Assembly: GCA_937990665.1 (NCBI GenBank)
Contig: CALKRF010000091.1
Coordinates: forward strand, 1 to 11,713
From: an uncultured Atopobium sp.
GTDB taxonomy: Bacteria > Actinomycetota > Coriobacteriia > Coriobacteriales > Atopobiaceae
DNA length: 11,713 nucleotides
Reading direction: 5' to 3'
The notes under the pieces are model-generated. The model saw only the letters and a program-made list of their open reading frames with translations, did no database searches and had not been told where the DNA came from. The translations under genes and the position numbers were made by a program. This document shows positions 1 to 7,386 of this stretch, one piece after another. Positions within the stretch are counted from its first letter, which is position 1, and the number at the start of each line of letters is the position of its first letter.

Positions 1-166
1 GAAGGTCAAGTCCACCATGTGCAACTGTGGTGCTCTTGATATTCCTGAGCTTCGCGATAAGGCAAAGATTACACTTGTCTCTTCAACTTCAATTGTTGAG
101 GGTGGCGCACACGACGTCTTGCTGAAAGACTCAAACCAGCAGGTCAGTTACAATTTCCGTTCGTAG
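1..166 (+). CDS. guaB: IMP dehydrogenase, C-terminal 54 residues (5' end outside window)
   Basis: An open frame runs from position 2 to a TAG at 164-166 and encodes the tail of a protein containing KVKSTMCNCGA and TLVSSTSIVEGGAHDVLLKD. From memory this closely matches the C-terminus of the IMP dehydrogenase subclass known from Tritrichomonas foetus and some bacteria. There a short cysteine-containing segment and an EGGAHDV tail replace the E. coli-type ending. The enzyme oxidises IMP to XMP with NAD+, the committed step of guanine nucleotide synthesis, in the cytosol. The catalytic cysteine loop and any CBS domains would lie upstream, so they cannot be checked. The gene probably ends its own transcription unit, because a strong hairpin follows 23 nt after the stop. 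Family assignment is fairly good; the symbol is inferred. Confidence 0.75.
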   Translation, partial: KVKSTMCNCGALDIPELRDKAKITLVSSTSIVEGGAHDVLLKDSNQQVSYNFRS

Positions 167-189
167 CTCACAGGATTTATGGACTACTG

Positions 190-218
190 GCGTCACCAAG
201 TATTTTGCTTGGTGACGC
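190..218 (+). terminator. 11-bp hairpin between guaB and leuS
   Basis: Arms GCGTCACCAAG (190-200) and CTTGGTGACGC (208-218) are perfectly complementary around a 7-nt loop. There is no T-run after the stem, so it is not a classical intrinsic terminator. Its place 23 nt after the guaB stop and 23 nt before the leuS start fits either a U-less terminator or mRNA-stabilising hairpin for guaB, or a leader structure for leuS. It lies in the stretch that would be coding if leuS began at the ATG at 179, which argues against that start. Confidence 0.55.
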
Positions 219-229
219 ATCGCTATAAG

Positions 230-235
230 AAAGGG
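230..235 (+). promoter_or_regulatory. Ribosome binding site deciding the leuS start
   Basis: AAAGGGG sits 6 nt before the GTG at 242. The in-frame ATG at 179 has only ACAGGAT upstream. It would also add 21 residues that carry the hairpin and do not resemble a LeuRS N-terminus. The GTG is therefore preferred. Confidence 0.7.
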
Positions 236-241
236 GAACTC

Positions 242-2815
242 GTGGAAAACGAGGAAGTACAGAACGTAACCGATACAGGTGATTTTCCTGCCTACGACGC
301 TGAGGCCATTGAAACTAAGTGGCAGCGCGTCTGGGAAGAGCAGAATCTTTACAAGACAGAAGAGGACAGCTCAAGGCCTAAAAAATACGTTCTAGAGATG
401 TTCCCTTATCCTTCGGGCGATCTTCACATGGGTCATGCTCGTAACTACACCATTGGCGATGCTATGGCTCGTCAGGCTCGTATGCGTGGCTTTGATGTCT
501 TGCATCCAATGGGCTTTGATGCTTTTGGTCTTCCTGCAGAAAACGCTGCTATTAAGCACAATACTCAGCCTTCTGTGTGGACCCATAAGAATATTGACCA
601 GGCTGTAAAAACCATGTTCCGCATGGGCTTTGCCTACGATAAAGACCGCATGTTTAACACCTGCGACCCTGAGTACTACAAGTGGGGCCAGTGGATCTTT
701 CTTAAGATGCTTGAGAAGGGCCTGGTATATCGCGCAACAAGCCCTGTTAACTGGTGCCCTAACGATAAGACCGTTCTTGCAAACGAGCAGGTAGTTAACG
801 GTAAATGCTGGCGTTGTGGTGCAGTTCCAGAGAAGCGCGAGCTTTCCCAGTGGTACCTGCGCATCACTGACTACGCTCAGGAGCTCCTCGATGATCTTGA
901 TCAGCTTGAGGGATGGCCAGAGCGTGTTCGCGCCATGCAGGCAAACTGGATTGGTCGCTCTGAGGGCGCAGAGATTGACTTTACCTTGGCAGATACTGAT
1001 GGTGTCACACCAACGGATACCAAGATGACTGTCTTTACCACTCGTGCAGATACCATTTACGGCTGCACCTTCATGTTGCTTCCACCAGAGTCTAAGCTTG
1101 CAGCTGAGCTGGTAGGGGATTCAGAGTACAAGGCTGCTTTTGACGTTCTTCATGAGGAAGCCGTAAAGGTTTCTTCTATTGACCGCCAGGGCACCGATCG
1201 CGAGAAACACGGTGTGTTCACCGGCCGTTACGCAATTAACCCTGTTACTGGTCAGACCGTACCAATTTGGGTTGCTGACTACGTCCTTCTTGACTATGGC
1301 ACTGGCGCCGTTATGGGTGTTCCATCAGGCGATAAGCGCGACTTTGACTTTGCTAAGAAGTATGACCTGCCTATTGTTCCTATCATTTGCGAAGAGGGAA
1401 CTGATATTTACGAGGAGCTCAAGGGAGTTTCCGAGTACAAGGTAACCTCTGTTGACTGGGACGGACCAATGGATACCGTAGGTATTCTCGTCCAGTCCGG
1501 TCCTTTTACCGGTCTTCGTGGCGGTAAACATTCCGAGGCAGAAGAGGCTGTTGTTGCTTATCTGACTGAGCACAACGTTGGTCGTAGAACTGTCCAGTTC
1601 CGTCTTCGTGACTGGCTCATTTCCAGGCAGCGTTATTGGGGCAATCCAATTCCTATGATTCACTGCGATTGCTGCGGTGACGTTCCTGTTCCTTATGATC
1701 AGCTTCCTGTTATGCTTCCAGATAATCTTGATCTGGCAGCAGGAGACACTCTTGCTGAGTGTAAGGAGTTTGTAGAGACCACCTGTCCTAAGTGCGGCAA
1801 GCCCGCCAAGCGTATCACTGATACCATGGATACGTTCACCTGTTCTAGCTGGTATTATCTGCGCTACTGCGATCCACACAACACCGAGCTTCCTTTCTCT
1901 AAGGAGTCAGTGGACCGCTGGATGCCGGTAGATAACTACATTGGTGGCATTGAGCACGCAATTCTGCACCTTCTGTATTCTCGTTTCTTTACTAAGGTCC
2001 TTCGTGACCTGGGCATGATTGCTATTGACGAGCCATTTAAGAACCTGATGACCCAGGGCATGGTCAAGGATGAGCGTGGCGACACCATGTCAAAGTCAAA
2101 GGGTAACGTTGTACCTCCAAGCTCTGTCATTGAGCCTTATGGTGCAGATACGATGCGTCTTGCCATTCTCTTTGTTGCTCCACCAGAGAAGGATTTTGAC
2201 TGGGACGAGAAGGTCGTTGCAGGTGCAAACCGCTTTATCAAGCGTGCTTGGCGTGTGGTTTGGGAACTCTCTCGCACTGCTGATGCTTCTGCCGTACTCG
2301 ACCACACCACCATGGACCCTAAGTCACTTGAGCTCAACCGTGTCCTTAACGCTATGGGAATCCGCTGCACCACTGAGTTTGACAAGGGTCAGTTCAACAC
2401 TGCTATTTCTGCAGTCATGGAGCTGGTTAATGCGGCAAGCGCCTATATCAACGAGGTTCCTGCAGAGTCTAGAGATGCTGCACTTTGCTACAAGGTTGCA
2501 AATGATGTTGTTGCCATGCTGGCTCCAATTATTCCTCACTGGGCTGAGGAGCTCAGCCACGAGGCTCTGGGTAAAGATACGCCTGTCTATCACCAGCCTT
2601 GGCCAGAGTTTGACCCAGAGCAGGCAAAGAGCAATACCGTTGAAATTGCTGTTCAGCTTAAGGGTAAGGTCCGCGCTCGCATTGAGGTTGCTGCCGATGC
2701 TTCTGAGGAAGAGCTCACTGCAGCTGCAACTGAAGCAATTGCCGATCAGCTTGAGGGTAAAGAGATTAGAAAAGTCATTGTTGTTAAGGGTCGACTTGTG
2801 AATATCGTTGCCTAA
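242..2815 (+). CDS. leuS: Leucyl-tRNA synthetase
   Basis: This cytosolic class I aminoacyl-tRNA synthetase charges tRNA-Leu using ATP. From the GTG at 242 it has 857 residues, close to the usual bacterial length of about 860. The HIGH-type motif HMGH is at residues 62-65. A zinc-ribbon-like segment has C172, C189 and C192 (CWRC). The CP1 editing domain shows TTRADT at 266-271 and its aspartate, D364, in VPSGDKRDFDFAKKY. YIGGIEHAILHLLY lies at 566-579, and the KMSKS loop reads TMSKS at 615-619. The C-terminal domain ends in the typical GKEIRKVIVVKGRLVNIVA. Two variations stand out: the first KMSKS lysine is threonine, and the frequent editing-site AHD reads SGD. Both look like lineage variants because the rest is intact. 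The gene is probably monocistronic or co-transcribed with guaB, since a new promoter follows it. Confidence 0.96.
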   Translation: MENEEVQNVTDTGDFPAYDAEAIETKWQRVWEEQNLYKTEEDSSRPKKYVLEMFPYPSGDLHMGHARNYTIGDAMARQARMRGFDVLHPMGFDAFGLPAENAAIKHNTQPSVWTHKNIDQAVKTMFRMGFAYDKDRMFNTCDPEYYKWGQWIFLKMLEKGLVYRATSPVNWCPNDKTVLANEQVVNGKCWRCGAVPEKRELSQWYLRITDYAQELLDDLDQLEGWPERVRAMQANWIGRSEGAEIDFTLADTDGVTPTDTKMTVFTTRADTIYGCTFMLLPPESKLAAELVGDSEYKAAFDVLHEEAVKVSSIDRQGTDREKHGVFTGRYAINPVTGQTVPIWVADYVLLDYGTGAVMGVPSGDKRDFDFAKKYDLPIVPIICEEGTDIYEELKGVSEYKVTSVDWDGPMDTVGILVQSGPFTGLRGGKHSEAEEAVVAYLTEHNVGRRTVQFRLRDWLISRQRYWGNPIPMIHCDCCGDVPVPYDQLPVMLPDNLDLAAGDTLAECKEFVETTCPKCGKPAKRITDTMDTFTCSSWYYLRYCDPHNTELPFSKESVDRWMPVDNYIGGIEHAILHLLYSRFFTKVLRDLGMIAIDEPFKNLMTQGMVKDERGDTMSKSKGNVVPPSSVIEPYGADTMRLAILFVAPPEKDFDWDEKVVAGANRFIKRAWRVVWELSRTADASAVLDHTTMDPKSLELNRVLNAMGIRCTTEFDKGQFNTAISAVMELVNAASAYINEVPAESRDAALCYKVANDVVAMLAPIIPHWAEELSHEALGKDTPVYHQPWPEFDPEQAKSNTVEIAVQLKGKVRARIEVAADASEEELTAAATEAIADQLEGKEIRKVIVVKGRLVNIVA

Positions 2816-2827
2816 CAGCAAAAACAC

Positions 2828-2856
2828 TTGACGAGAAGCCCTTTATCTCGTAAGAT
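2828..2856 (+). promoter_or_regulatory. Predicted housekeeping-sigma promoter for the rimP-nusA-infB operon
   Basis: The -35 TTGACG (2828-2833) and -10 TAAGAT (2851-2856) are separated by exactly 17 bp. This is close to the consensus for the primary sigma factor. Transcription would start near A2863, giving a leader of about 77 nt before rimP. The promoter begins 13 bp after the leuS stop. The spacer carries the inverted repeat ACGAGA (2831-2836) / TCTCGT (2846-2851), which could be chance or an operator. Confidence 0.72.
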
Positions 2857-2882
2857 ATCTCTAAACGTAGTTGTTATTAGTT

Positions 2883-2920
2883 GGAAGTGGGGTTGAGTTT
2901 TGACCCCGCTTCCTTTCTGT
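2883..2920 (+). terminator. Terminator/attenuator-like hairpin in the rimP leader
   Basis: GGAAGTGGGGT (2883-2893) pairs with ACCCCGCTTCC (2903-2913) over 11 bp, with one G-U wobble and a 9-nt loop. TTTCTGT follows. The shape is that of an intrinsic terminator with a weak, interrupted U-tract. It lies downstream of the predicted promoter at 2828-2856, so it would be in the transcribed leader. It may stop readthrough from leuS, attenuate the nusA operon, or both. Confidence 0.65.
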
Positions 2921-2939
2921 ATGTAGATGAGGAGGTCAA

Positions 2940-3434
2940 ATGCAAAACGAAGGTGCAACACAGAAAATCTTGTCCGCACTAGAGCAGGCTGCACTCAATC
3001 ACCACATTGATATTGTTGATGTTGAGATTGTTGGTTCTTCTAAGAATCCTGTGGTCAGAGTAAGAATTGACCATGATGATGAGACAGCAGAGACCATTTC
3101 TCTTGATGAAGTTGCTCAAGAAACATCATGGATCTCAGAGACCATAGATGAGCTTGATCCATTCCCAGCATCATTTACCTTGGAGGTTTCTTCTCCAGGA
3201 ATGGCTCGTCCGCTTCGCCGCGCAAAAGACTTTGAGCGCTTTGCAGGAGAAGAGATTCAGCTTCAGACTACCGCCACAGAGGGACGCCGTAAATTCACCG
3301 GCAAACTCTTGGGCATTGAGGGTACAACTATCTCAATCCAGACAGAAGATGAGGTCTGTACTGTTGATTTGTCTGAGTTAAAGAAGTGCGTTATTAAACC
3401 AGTTTTTGATTTCTCGGCCTCAGCCAAGAAGTAG
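2940..3434 (+). CDS. rimP: Ribosome maturation factor RimP
   Basis: RimP binds the small ribosomal subunit precursor and helps it assemble in the cytosol. The 164-residue product is normal in length. Its N-terminal alpha/beta domain has the family pattern: IVDVEIVGSSKNPVVRVRID around residues 25-44, and the signature FTLEVSSPGMARPLRR at 79-94. DFERFAGEEIQL follows. The C-terminal SH3-like domain (about 100-155) contains FTGKLLGI and DLSELKKCVIKP. An AGGAGGT Shine-Dalgarno (2930-2936) lies 3 nt before the ATG. It is the first gene after the promoter at 2828-2856 and lies 16 nt before nusA, the usual order in many bacteria. The nearby leader hairpin suggests its translation or transcription, and that of the operon, could be controlled at this point. 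Confidence 0.95.
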   Translation: MQNEGATQKILSALEQAALNHHIDIVDVEIVGSSKNPVVRVRIDHDDETAETISLDEVAQETSWISETIDELDPFPASFTLEVSSPGMARPLRRAKDFERFAGEEIQLQTTATEGRRKFTGKLLGIEGTTISIQTEDEVCTVDLSELKKCVIKPVFDFSASAKK

Positions 3435-3450
3435 ATAGAGAGGATTATTC

Positions 3451-4692
3451 ATGGCATCTGAAATGATGGAAGCTTTGATGTTGCTTTGCCAGGAGAAGCA
3501 CATCGATGAGTTGTATCTTCTGGACCGTTTGGAGCAGTCTCTGGCAAAAAGCTATGCTGACGTCCTTCATCTTGATTTTGGCGCCCGTGTCACCATTGAT
3601 AGGGCTACTGGCCGTGTCTACGTCTACGAGCTTGTCCCTAAGGGTGAGCTAGACGAGGAGACTGGTGAGTACACTGAGTTTGACGAGGTAGACGTAACTC
3701 CTCCAGATACTAGCCGTATTGCTGCACAGCATGCTAAGGCAGAGATTAAGACCCTTGTGCGCAATGCCGCCCGTGCTCAGATTTATGATGAGTTTCGCGG
3801 TCGTATTGGTGACATCATCACAGGTACTGTTCTTCAGTCCACTCCTGATTTCACCATCATTAAGATTCGTGAGGGTGTTGAGGCAGAGCTTCCACACTTT
3901 GACCAGCGTCGTTTCCCTGATGAGCGCGATGAGCGTCCAGCAGGCGAGCGCTACCTTCACAACCAGCGCATCAAGGCAATTATCGTTGACGTCCGCGATC
4001 CTAATGCAACTCAGCCAGCAGTTCGTGGTGAGCGTCAGCGTCCACCAATTGTTGTTTCTCGTACCCATCCAGATCTTATCCGTCGTCTCTTTGAGCTTGA
4101 GGTTCCAGAGGTTTATGACGGTGTTGTAAGCATCCGCTCTATTGCTCGTGAGGCTGGCGTTCGTTCCAAGATTGCTGTTTCTTCCGTTGACGAGCGCCTT
4201 GATCCAGTTGGTGCTTGCGTTGGTCCTAAGGGCAGCCGTGTTCGCACCGTAGTTTCTGAGCTTCGTGGAGAGCGCGTTGACGTTGTGCCTTGGTTTGACG
4301 ATGCTGCTCGTTGCGTTGCGTCTGCACTTTCACCTGCACGCGTTTCTCGCGTTATTGTTGATGGTGCTACGGGACACGCAACTGTTATTGTTCCTGATGA
4401 TCAGCTGTCTTTGGCAATTGGTAAAGAGGGCCAGAATGCTCGCCTTGCTGCTCGCCTAACTGGTCTTCACATTGACATCAAGAACGAATCCCTTGCTGCA
4501 AGTATTCTGAACAACCTTCCTGAGGTTGTTGAAGAGACTGTTGACGAGGAAGAGATTGCTCATCGTTGCAAGTATGTGAGCCCTAACGGAACTCCTTGCC
4601 GCAATATGGCAAGACCTGGTTCTGATTTCTGTGGCATTCATGATGACATGGAGAATGCAGAGATTTCTTCTGATCCAGACTCACTGATCTAG
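3451..4692 (+). CDS. nusA: Transcription elongation/termination factor NusA with a C-terminal Cys/His mini-domain
   Basis: NusA binds RNA polymerase and nascent RNA and modulates pausing, termination and antitermination. The 413-residue protein has the usual order: an N-terminal RNA-polymerase-binding domain (about 1-110), an S1 domain starting near RGRIGDIITGTV (116 onward), KH1 with GPKG at 258-261, and KH2 with IGKEGQNARLAARLTG starting at 323. The KH2 core ends near residue 345. After an acidic linker (EVVEETVDEEE) comes an unusual tail with C373, C383, C394 and H397, spaced C-x9-C-x10-C-x2-H and likely to bind zinc. This takes the place of, but does not resemble, the acidic repeats of E. 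coli NusA. An AGAGAGGA site precedes the ATG by 6 nt. infB follows after 43 nt, without the ylxR/ylxQ genes found there in many bacteria. Function is certain; the tail's role is unknown. Confidence 0.96.
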   Translation: MASEMMEALMLLCQEKHIDELYLLDRLEQSLAKSYADVLHLDFGARVTIDRATGRVYVYELVPKGELDEETGEYTEFDEVDVTPPDTSRIAAQHAKAEIKTLVRNAARAQIYDEFRGRIGDIITGTVLQSTPDFTIIKIREGVEAELPHFDQRRFPDERDERPAGERYLHNQRIKAIIVDVRDPNATQPAVRGERQRPPIVVSRTHPDLIRRLFELEVPEVYDGVVSIRSIAREAGVRSKIAVSSVDERLDPVGACVGPKGSRVRTVVSELRGERVDVVPWFDDAARCVASALSPARVSRVIVDGATGHATVIVPDDQLSLAIGKEGQNARLAARLTGLHIDIKNESLAASILNNLPEVVEETVDEEEIAHRCKYVSPNGTPCRNMARPGSDFCGIHDDMENAEISSDPDSLI

Positions 4693-4735
4693 TCAACTAC
4701 CCGTAACTATCCCGTCAACCGGAAGGTTTTCATAT

Positions 4736-7375
4736 ATGGCAAAAATGCGTGTACATGACCTTGCCAAAGAATATGGTATGCAGAGCAAGGAATTGCTCGA
4801 GCACCTTGCGGACATGAAGATTCCTGCAAAGTCCGCTTCTTCTACGCTTGAAGATGCATACATCTCTATTGTTCGTAAGAAACTCCAGCCTATTATGGAG
4901 GCTCGTGCCGCTGAAATCGCAGCTCAGAAGGCTGCTGAGGAAGAGGCCGCTGCCAAGGAGGCAAAGGCCGCTGCAGAGGCAGCAGAGGCTGAGCGACTTG
5001 CTGCAGAGGCAAGGCGTGAGGCTGAGCGTGCAGAGGAAGAGAAGAAGCGCGCAAAAGAAGAGGCTGCTCGCAAGAAAGAAGAGGAGCGCCGCCGCGCTGA
5101 GGAAGAGAAGAAGCGTCTTGAGGCTGAAGAGGCCGAGCGTAACCGCGTAAAGGATACCGCTCCTAAGGCTGCTCCTTCTTTCAATAACCTGCTTGACCAG
5201 ATTGCTCAGCAGGAAGAGGTTTTGAAGCAGCAGGCAGCGGAGTCCGCTGCTCAGAAGAAGGCTGAGAAGGGACCTAGAAACCACGCTCGCGCTAATGCAA
5301 GCGAGGCAAGTGGTGCTCCTTCTCGTCATAACTTCAAGAATGAGCGCGATGACGCTTCCCTGTCTGATGAGCGTCCAAACGGCAAGCGCAAGAAGAATCG
5401 TCGCGGTGGAGATGACGGAGAAGACCGTTATAGCCGCATGGCACGTGAGGCTGAGGCTTACAACAGAAGCCGCGTTTTGGATGAGGCTCGTGTTGCTATT
5501 GAAGAGGCAAGCCGTGAGTCCACTGGCCGCCGTAAAAAGCGTAAAGAGCGTCGTCAGAAGCAGGCTGCAGAGGCTGCTATGGAGCAGCGTATTGAGGAAG
5601 CACTTGCAAACGACCAGGATATTTCCCAGCTTGATACGGTAAAGGTTCCTCAGGGCTCTACTGTCTCTGAACTTGCTGAACTTCTTGGTGTTCCTGCAAA
5701 TGACATTATTAAGCGCTTGTTCCTGCTTGGCAATCCTCTGACGCTTACCGAGACCATGTCTGATGAGCTTATTGAGATTGTTGCTGACGACCTTGGCCGC
5801 CAGATTAAGATCATGTCCAAGGAGGAGGAGAACTCCTTCACCTTCTACGATGATCCTAAGGACTTGAAGCCACGTCCTCCAGTAGTTACCGTCATGGGTC
5901 ACGTTGACCACGGTAAGACATCGCTTCTGGACGCAATCCGTCACACTGGCGTTGCAGCTGGCGAGGCTGGCGGCATTACTCAGGCAATCGGTGCTTCTCA
6001 GGTCACCATTAACGGCCGTGAGATTACCTTCATTGATACCCCAGGTCACGAGACCTTTACCGCTATGCGTGCTCGTGGTGCAAAGGTTACCGATATTGTC
6101 ATTCTGATTGTTGCTGCAGACGACGGCGTTATGCCTCAGACCATTGAGTCTATTAACCACGCAAAGGCTGCTGGTGTTCCAATTGTTGTTGCTGTCAACA
6201 AGATTGATAAGCCAGGCGCAGATCCTACCCGCGTTCGTCAGGAGCTCACCGAGTACGGTGTTATTCCTGAGGAGTGGGGCGGACAGAACATGTTTGTTGA
6301 CATCTCCGCTAAGCAGAACTTGGGCATCGACGATCTTCTCGAGACCATTCTTTTGCAGGCAGATGTCCTTGAGCTGAAGGCAAACCCAGACACCTTTGCT
6401 TCTGGTAACGTTCTTGAGGCTAAGCTTGACCGTGGTCGCGGCTCTGTTGCTACTGTTCTGGTCACACGCGGTACACTCCACATCGGCGACGCTCTTGTTG
6501 CTGGTATGGCCTTTGGTCGCGTCCGTGCAATGCTTGACCCTAAGGGCAACGCAGTTACTACCGCTGGTCCTTCTGATGCAGTTGAGATTCTTGGTCTGCA
6601 GACCGTTCCTGGCGCAGGCGATGAGTTCCGCGTCTTCCAGGAGGAGCGCGACGCTCGAGAGCTTGCTGATCAGCGCGCCCTTAAGGCTCGTATTGAAGAG
6701 CAGAACCGTGTTAAGCACGTTACCCTCGAGAACCTCTTTGACACCATGGCTGACCGTGACGTCAAGGAACTCAACCTCATCATCAAGGCTGACGTTCAGG
6801 GCTCCATTGAGGCTCTCCAGGATTCTCTGGACAAGATGGACCAGTCCGAGGTTCGTATCAGCACCATCCACTCTGCTGTTGGTGGCATTACCGAGACCGA
6901 CGTTGTTCTCGCCGATGCATCCAACGCAATCATCATTGGCTTTGGTGTCCGTCCAGATGCAAAGGCCAAGCTTGCTGCAGAGCGCGTAGGCGTTGAGATT
7001 AGAACCTATAGCGTCATCTACAAGGCAATCGAAGAGATTGATGCTGCTCGTATTGGTATGCTTAAGCCAACTGAGCAGGAAGTTCAGACTGGCGTTGCTG
7101 AGGTTCGCGATACCTTCAAGGTTCCTAAGGTTGGTATTGCTGCCGGCTGCATGATTTCTGAGGGTGAGATTTCCCGCGACGATAACATCCGTCTCATCCG
7201 TGACGGCTTTGTTGTCTACGATGGAAAGATTGCATCGCTCAGACGCTTCAAAGACGACGTTAAGAGCGTTAAATCCGGCTATGAATGCGGTATTGGCCTT
7301 GAGAACTTCCAGGACATCAAGCCTGGCGACCAGCTCGAGGGCTATCGCATTGAGCAGGTGGCTCGTACCGAGTAA
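4736..7375 (+). CDS. infB: Translation initiation factor IF-2
   Basis: This GTPase brings initiator fMet-tRNA to the 30S subunit and promotes 50S joining. The 879-residue product starts with an IF2_N domain (MAKMRVHDLAKEYGMQSKEL, about 1-50). A long Ala/Glu/Lys/Arg-rich helix spans about 54-140, and a basic linker follows. A second IF2_N domain lies near 300-365. The G domain is complete: GHVDHGKT (388-395), GGIT with switch threonine T415, DTPGH (434-438), NKID (488-491) and SAK (524-526). Beta-barrel domain II follows, then domain C1 (LIIKADVQGS, from about 680) and the tRNA-binding C2 domain with GYECGIGLE at 848-856. GGAAGG (4721-4726) precedes the ATG by 9 nt. The 713-codon open frame on the opposite strand is only a codon-use shadow. 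rbfA follows after 11 nt. Confidence 0.97.
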   Translation: MAKMRVHDLAKEYGMQSKELLEHLADMKIPAKSASSTLEDAYISIVRKKLQPIMEARAAEIAAQKAAEEEAAAKEAKAAAEAAEAERLAAEARREAERAEEEKKRAKEEAARKKEEERRRAEEEKKRLEAEEAERNRVKDTAPKAAPSFNNLLDQIAQQEEVLKQQAAESAAQKKAEKGPRNHARANASEASGAPSRHNFKNERDDASLSDERPNGKRKKNRRGGDDGEDRYSRMAREAEAYNRSRVLDEARVAIEEASRESTGRRKKRKERRQKQAAEAAMEQRIEEALANDQDISQLDTVKVPQGSTVSELAELLGVPANDIIKRLFLLGNPLTLTETMSDELIEIVADDLGRQIKIMSKEEENSFTFYDDPKDLKPRPPVVTVMGHVDHGKTSLLDAIRHTGVAAGEAGGITQAIGASQVTINGREITFIDTPGHETFTAMRARGAKVTDIVILIVAADDGVMPQTIESINHAKAAGVPIVVAVNKIDKPGADPTRVRQELTEYGVIPEEWGGQNMFVDISAKQNLGIDDLLETILLQADVLELKANPDTFASGNVLEAKLDRGRGSVATVLVTRGTLHIGDALVAGMAFGRVRAMLDPKGNAVTTAGPSDAVEILGLQTVPGAGDEFRVFQEERDARELADQRALKARIEEQNRVKHVTLENLFDTMADRDVKELNLIIKADVQGSIEALQDSLDKMDQSEVRISTIHSAVGGITETDVVLADASNAIIIGFGVRPDAKAKLAAERVGVEIRTYSVIYKAIEEIDAARIGMLKPTEQEVQTGVAEVRDTFKVPKVGIAAGCMISEGEISRDDNIRLIRDGFVVYDGKIASLRRFKDDVKSVKSGYECGIGLENFQDIKPGDQLEGYRIEQVARTE
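4895..5155 (+). other. Purine-rich tract encoding the charged helix of IF-2
   Basis: This part of infB encodes roughly residues 54-140, made almost only of Ala, Glu, Lys and Arg with recurring EEKKR and EEA units. The + strand is strongly G/A-rich, and near-repeats such as GAGGAAGAGAAGAAGCG occur near 5033 and 5099. It should form a long single alpha-helix or coiled coil between the IF2_N domain and the rest of the protein. Such tracts vary in length between strains by slippage. Confidence 0.7.
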
Positions 7376-7386
7376 GAAGGGACAGC

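Noticed and set aside
149..154. TACAAT as a possible -10 element for leuS
   Set aside because: No acceptable -35 at 16-19 bp; the nearest TTGCTG is 24 bp away.
224..229. TATAAG as a -10 element just before leuS
   Set aside because: It would place the transcript start inside or after the ribosome binding site, and there is no -35 at the right spacing.
2070..2801. 243-codon overlapping + strand frame inside leuS
   Set aside because: It lies wholly within the well-supported leuS gene in another frame, and its product is Leu/Ser-rich with no family pattern.
4510..4530. 8-bp hairpin AACAACCT / AGGTTGTT in nusA
   Set aside because: Short enough to be expected by chance, with no T-run and inside coding sequence.
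5888..5914. Nested inverted repeats around the infB G1 motif
   Set aside because: The bases are fixed by the conserved GHVDHGKT codons, so symmetry is incidental.
4730..6871. 713-codon open frame on the minus strand opposite infB
   Set aside because: It is in exact codon register with infB and exists because infB avoids TTA, CTA and TCA codons. Its product is low-complexity (Leu/Ser/Cys rich) and resembles nothing known to me.
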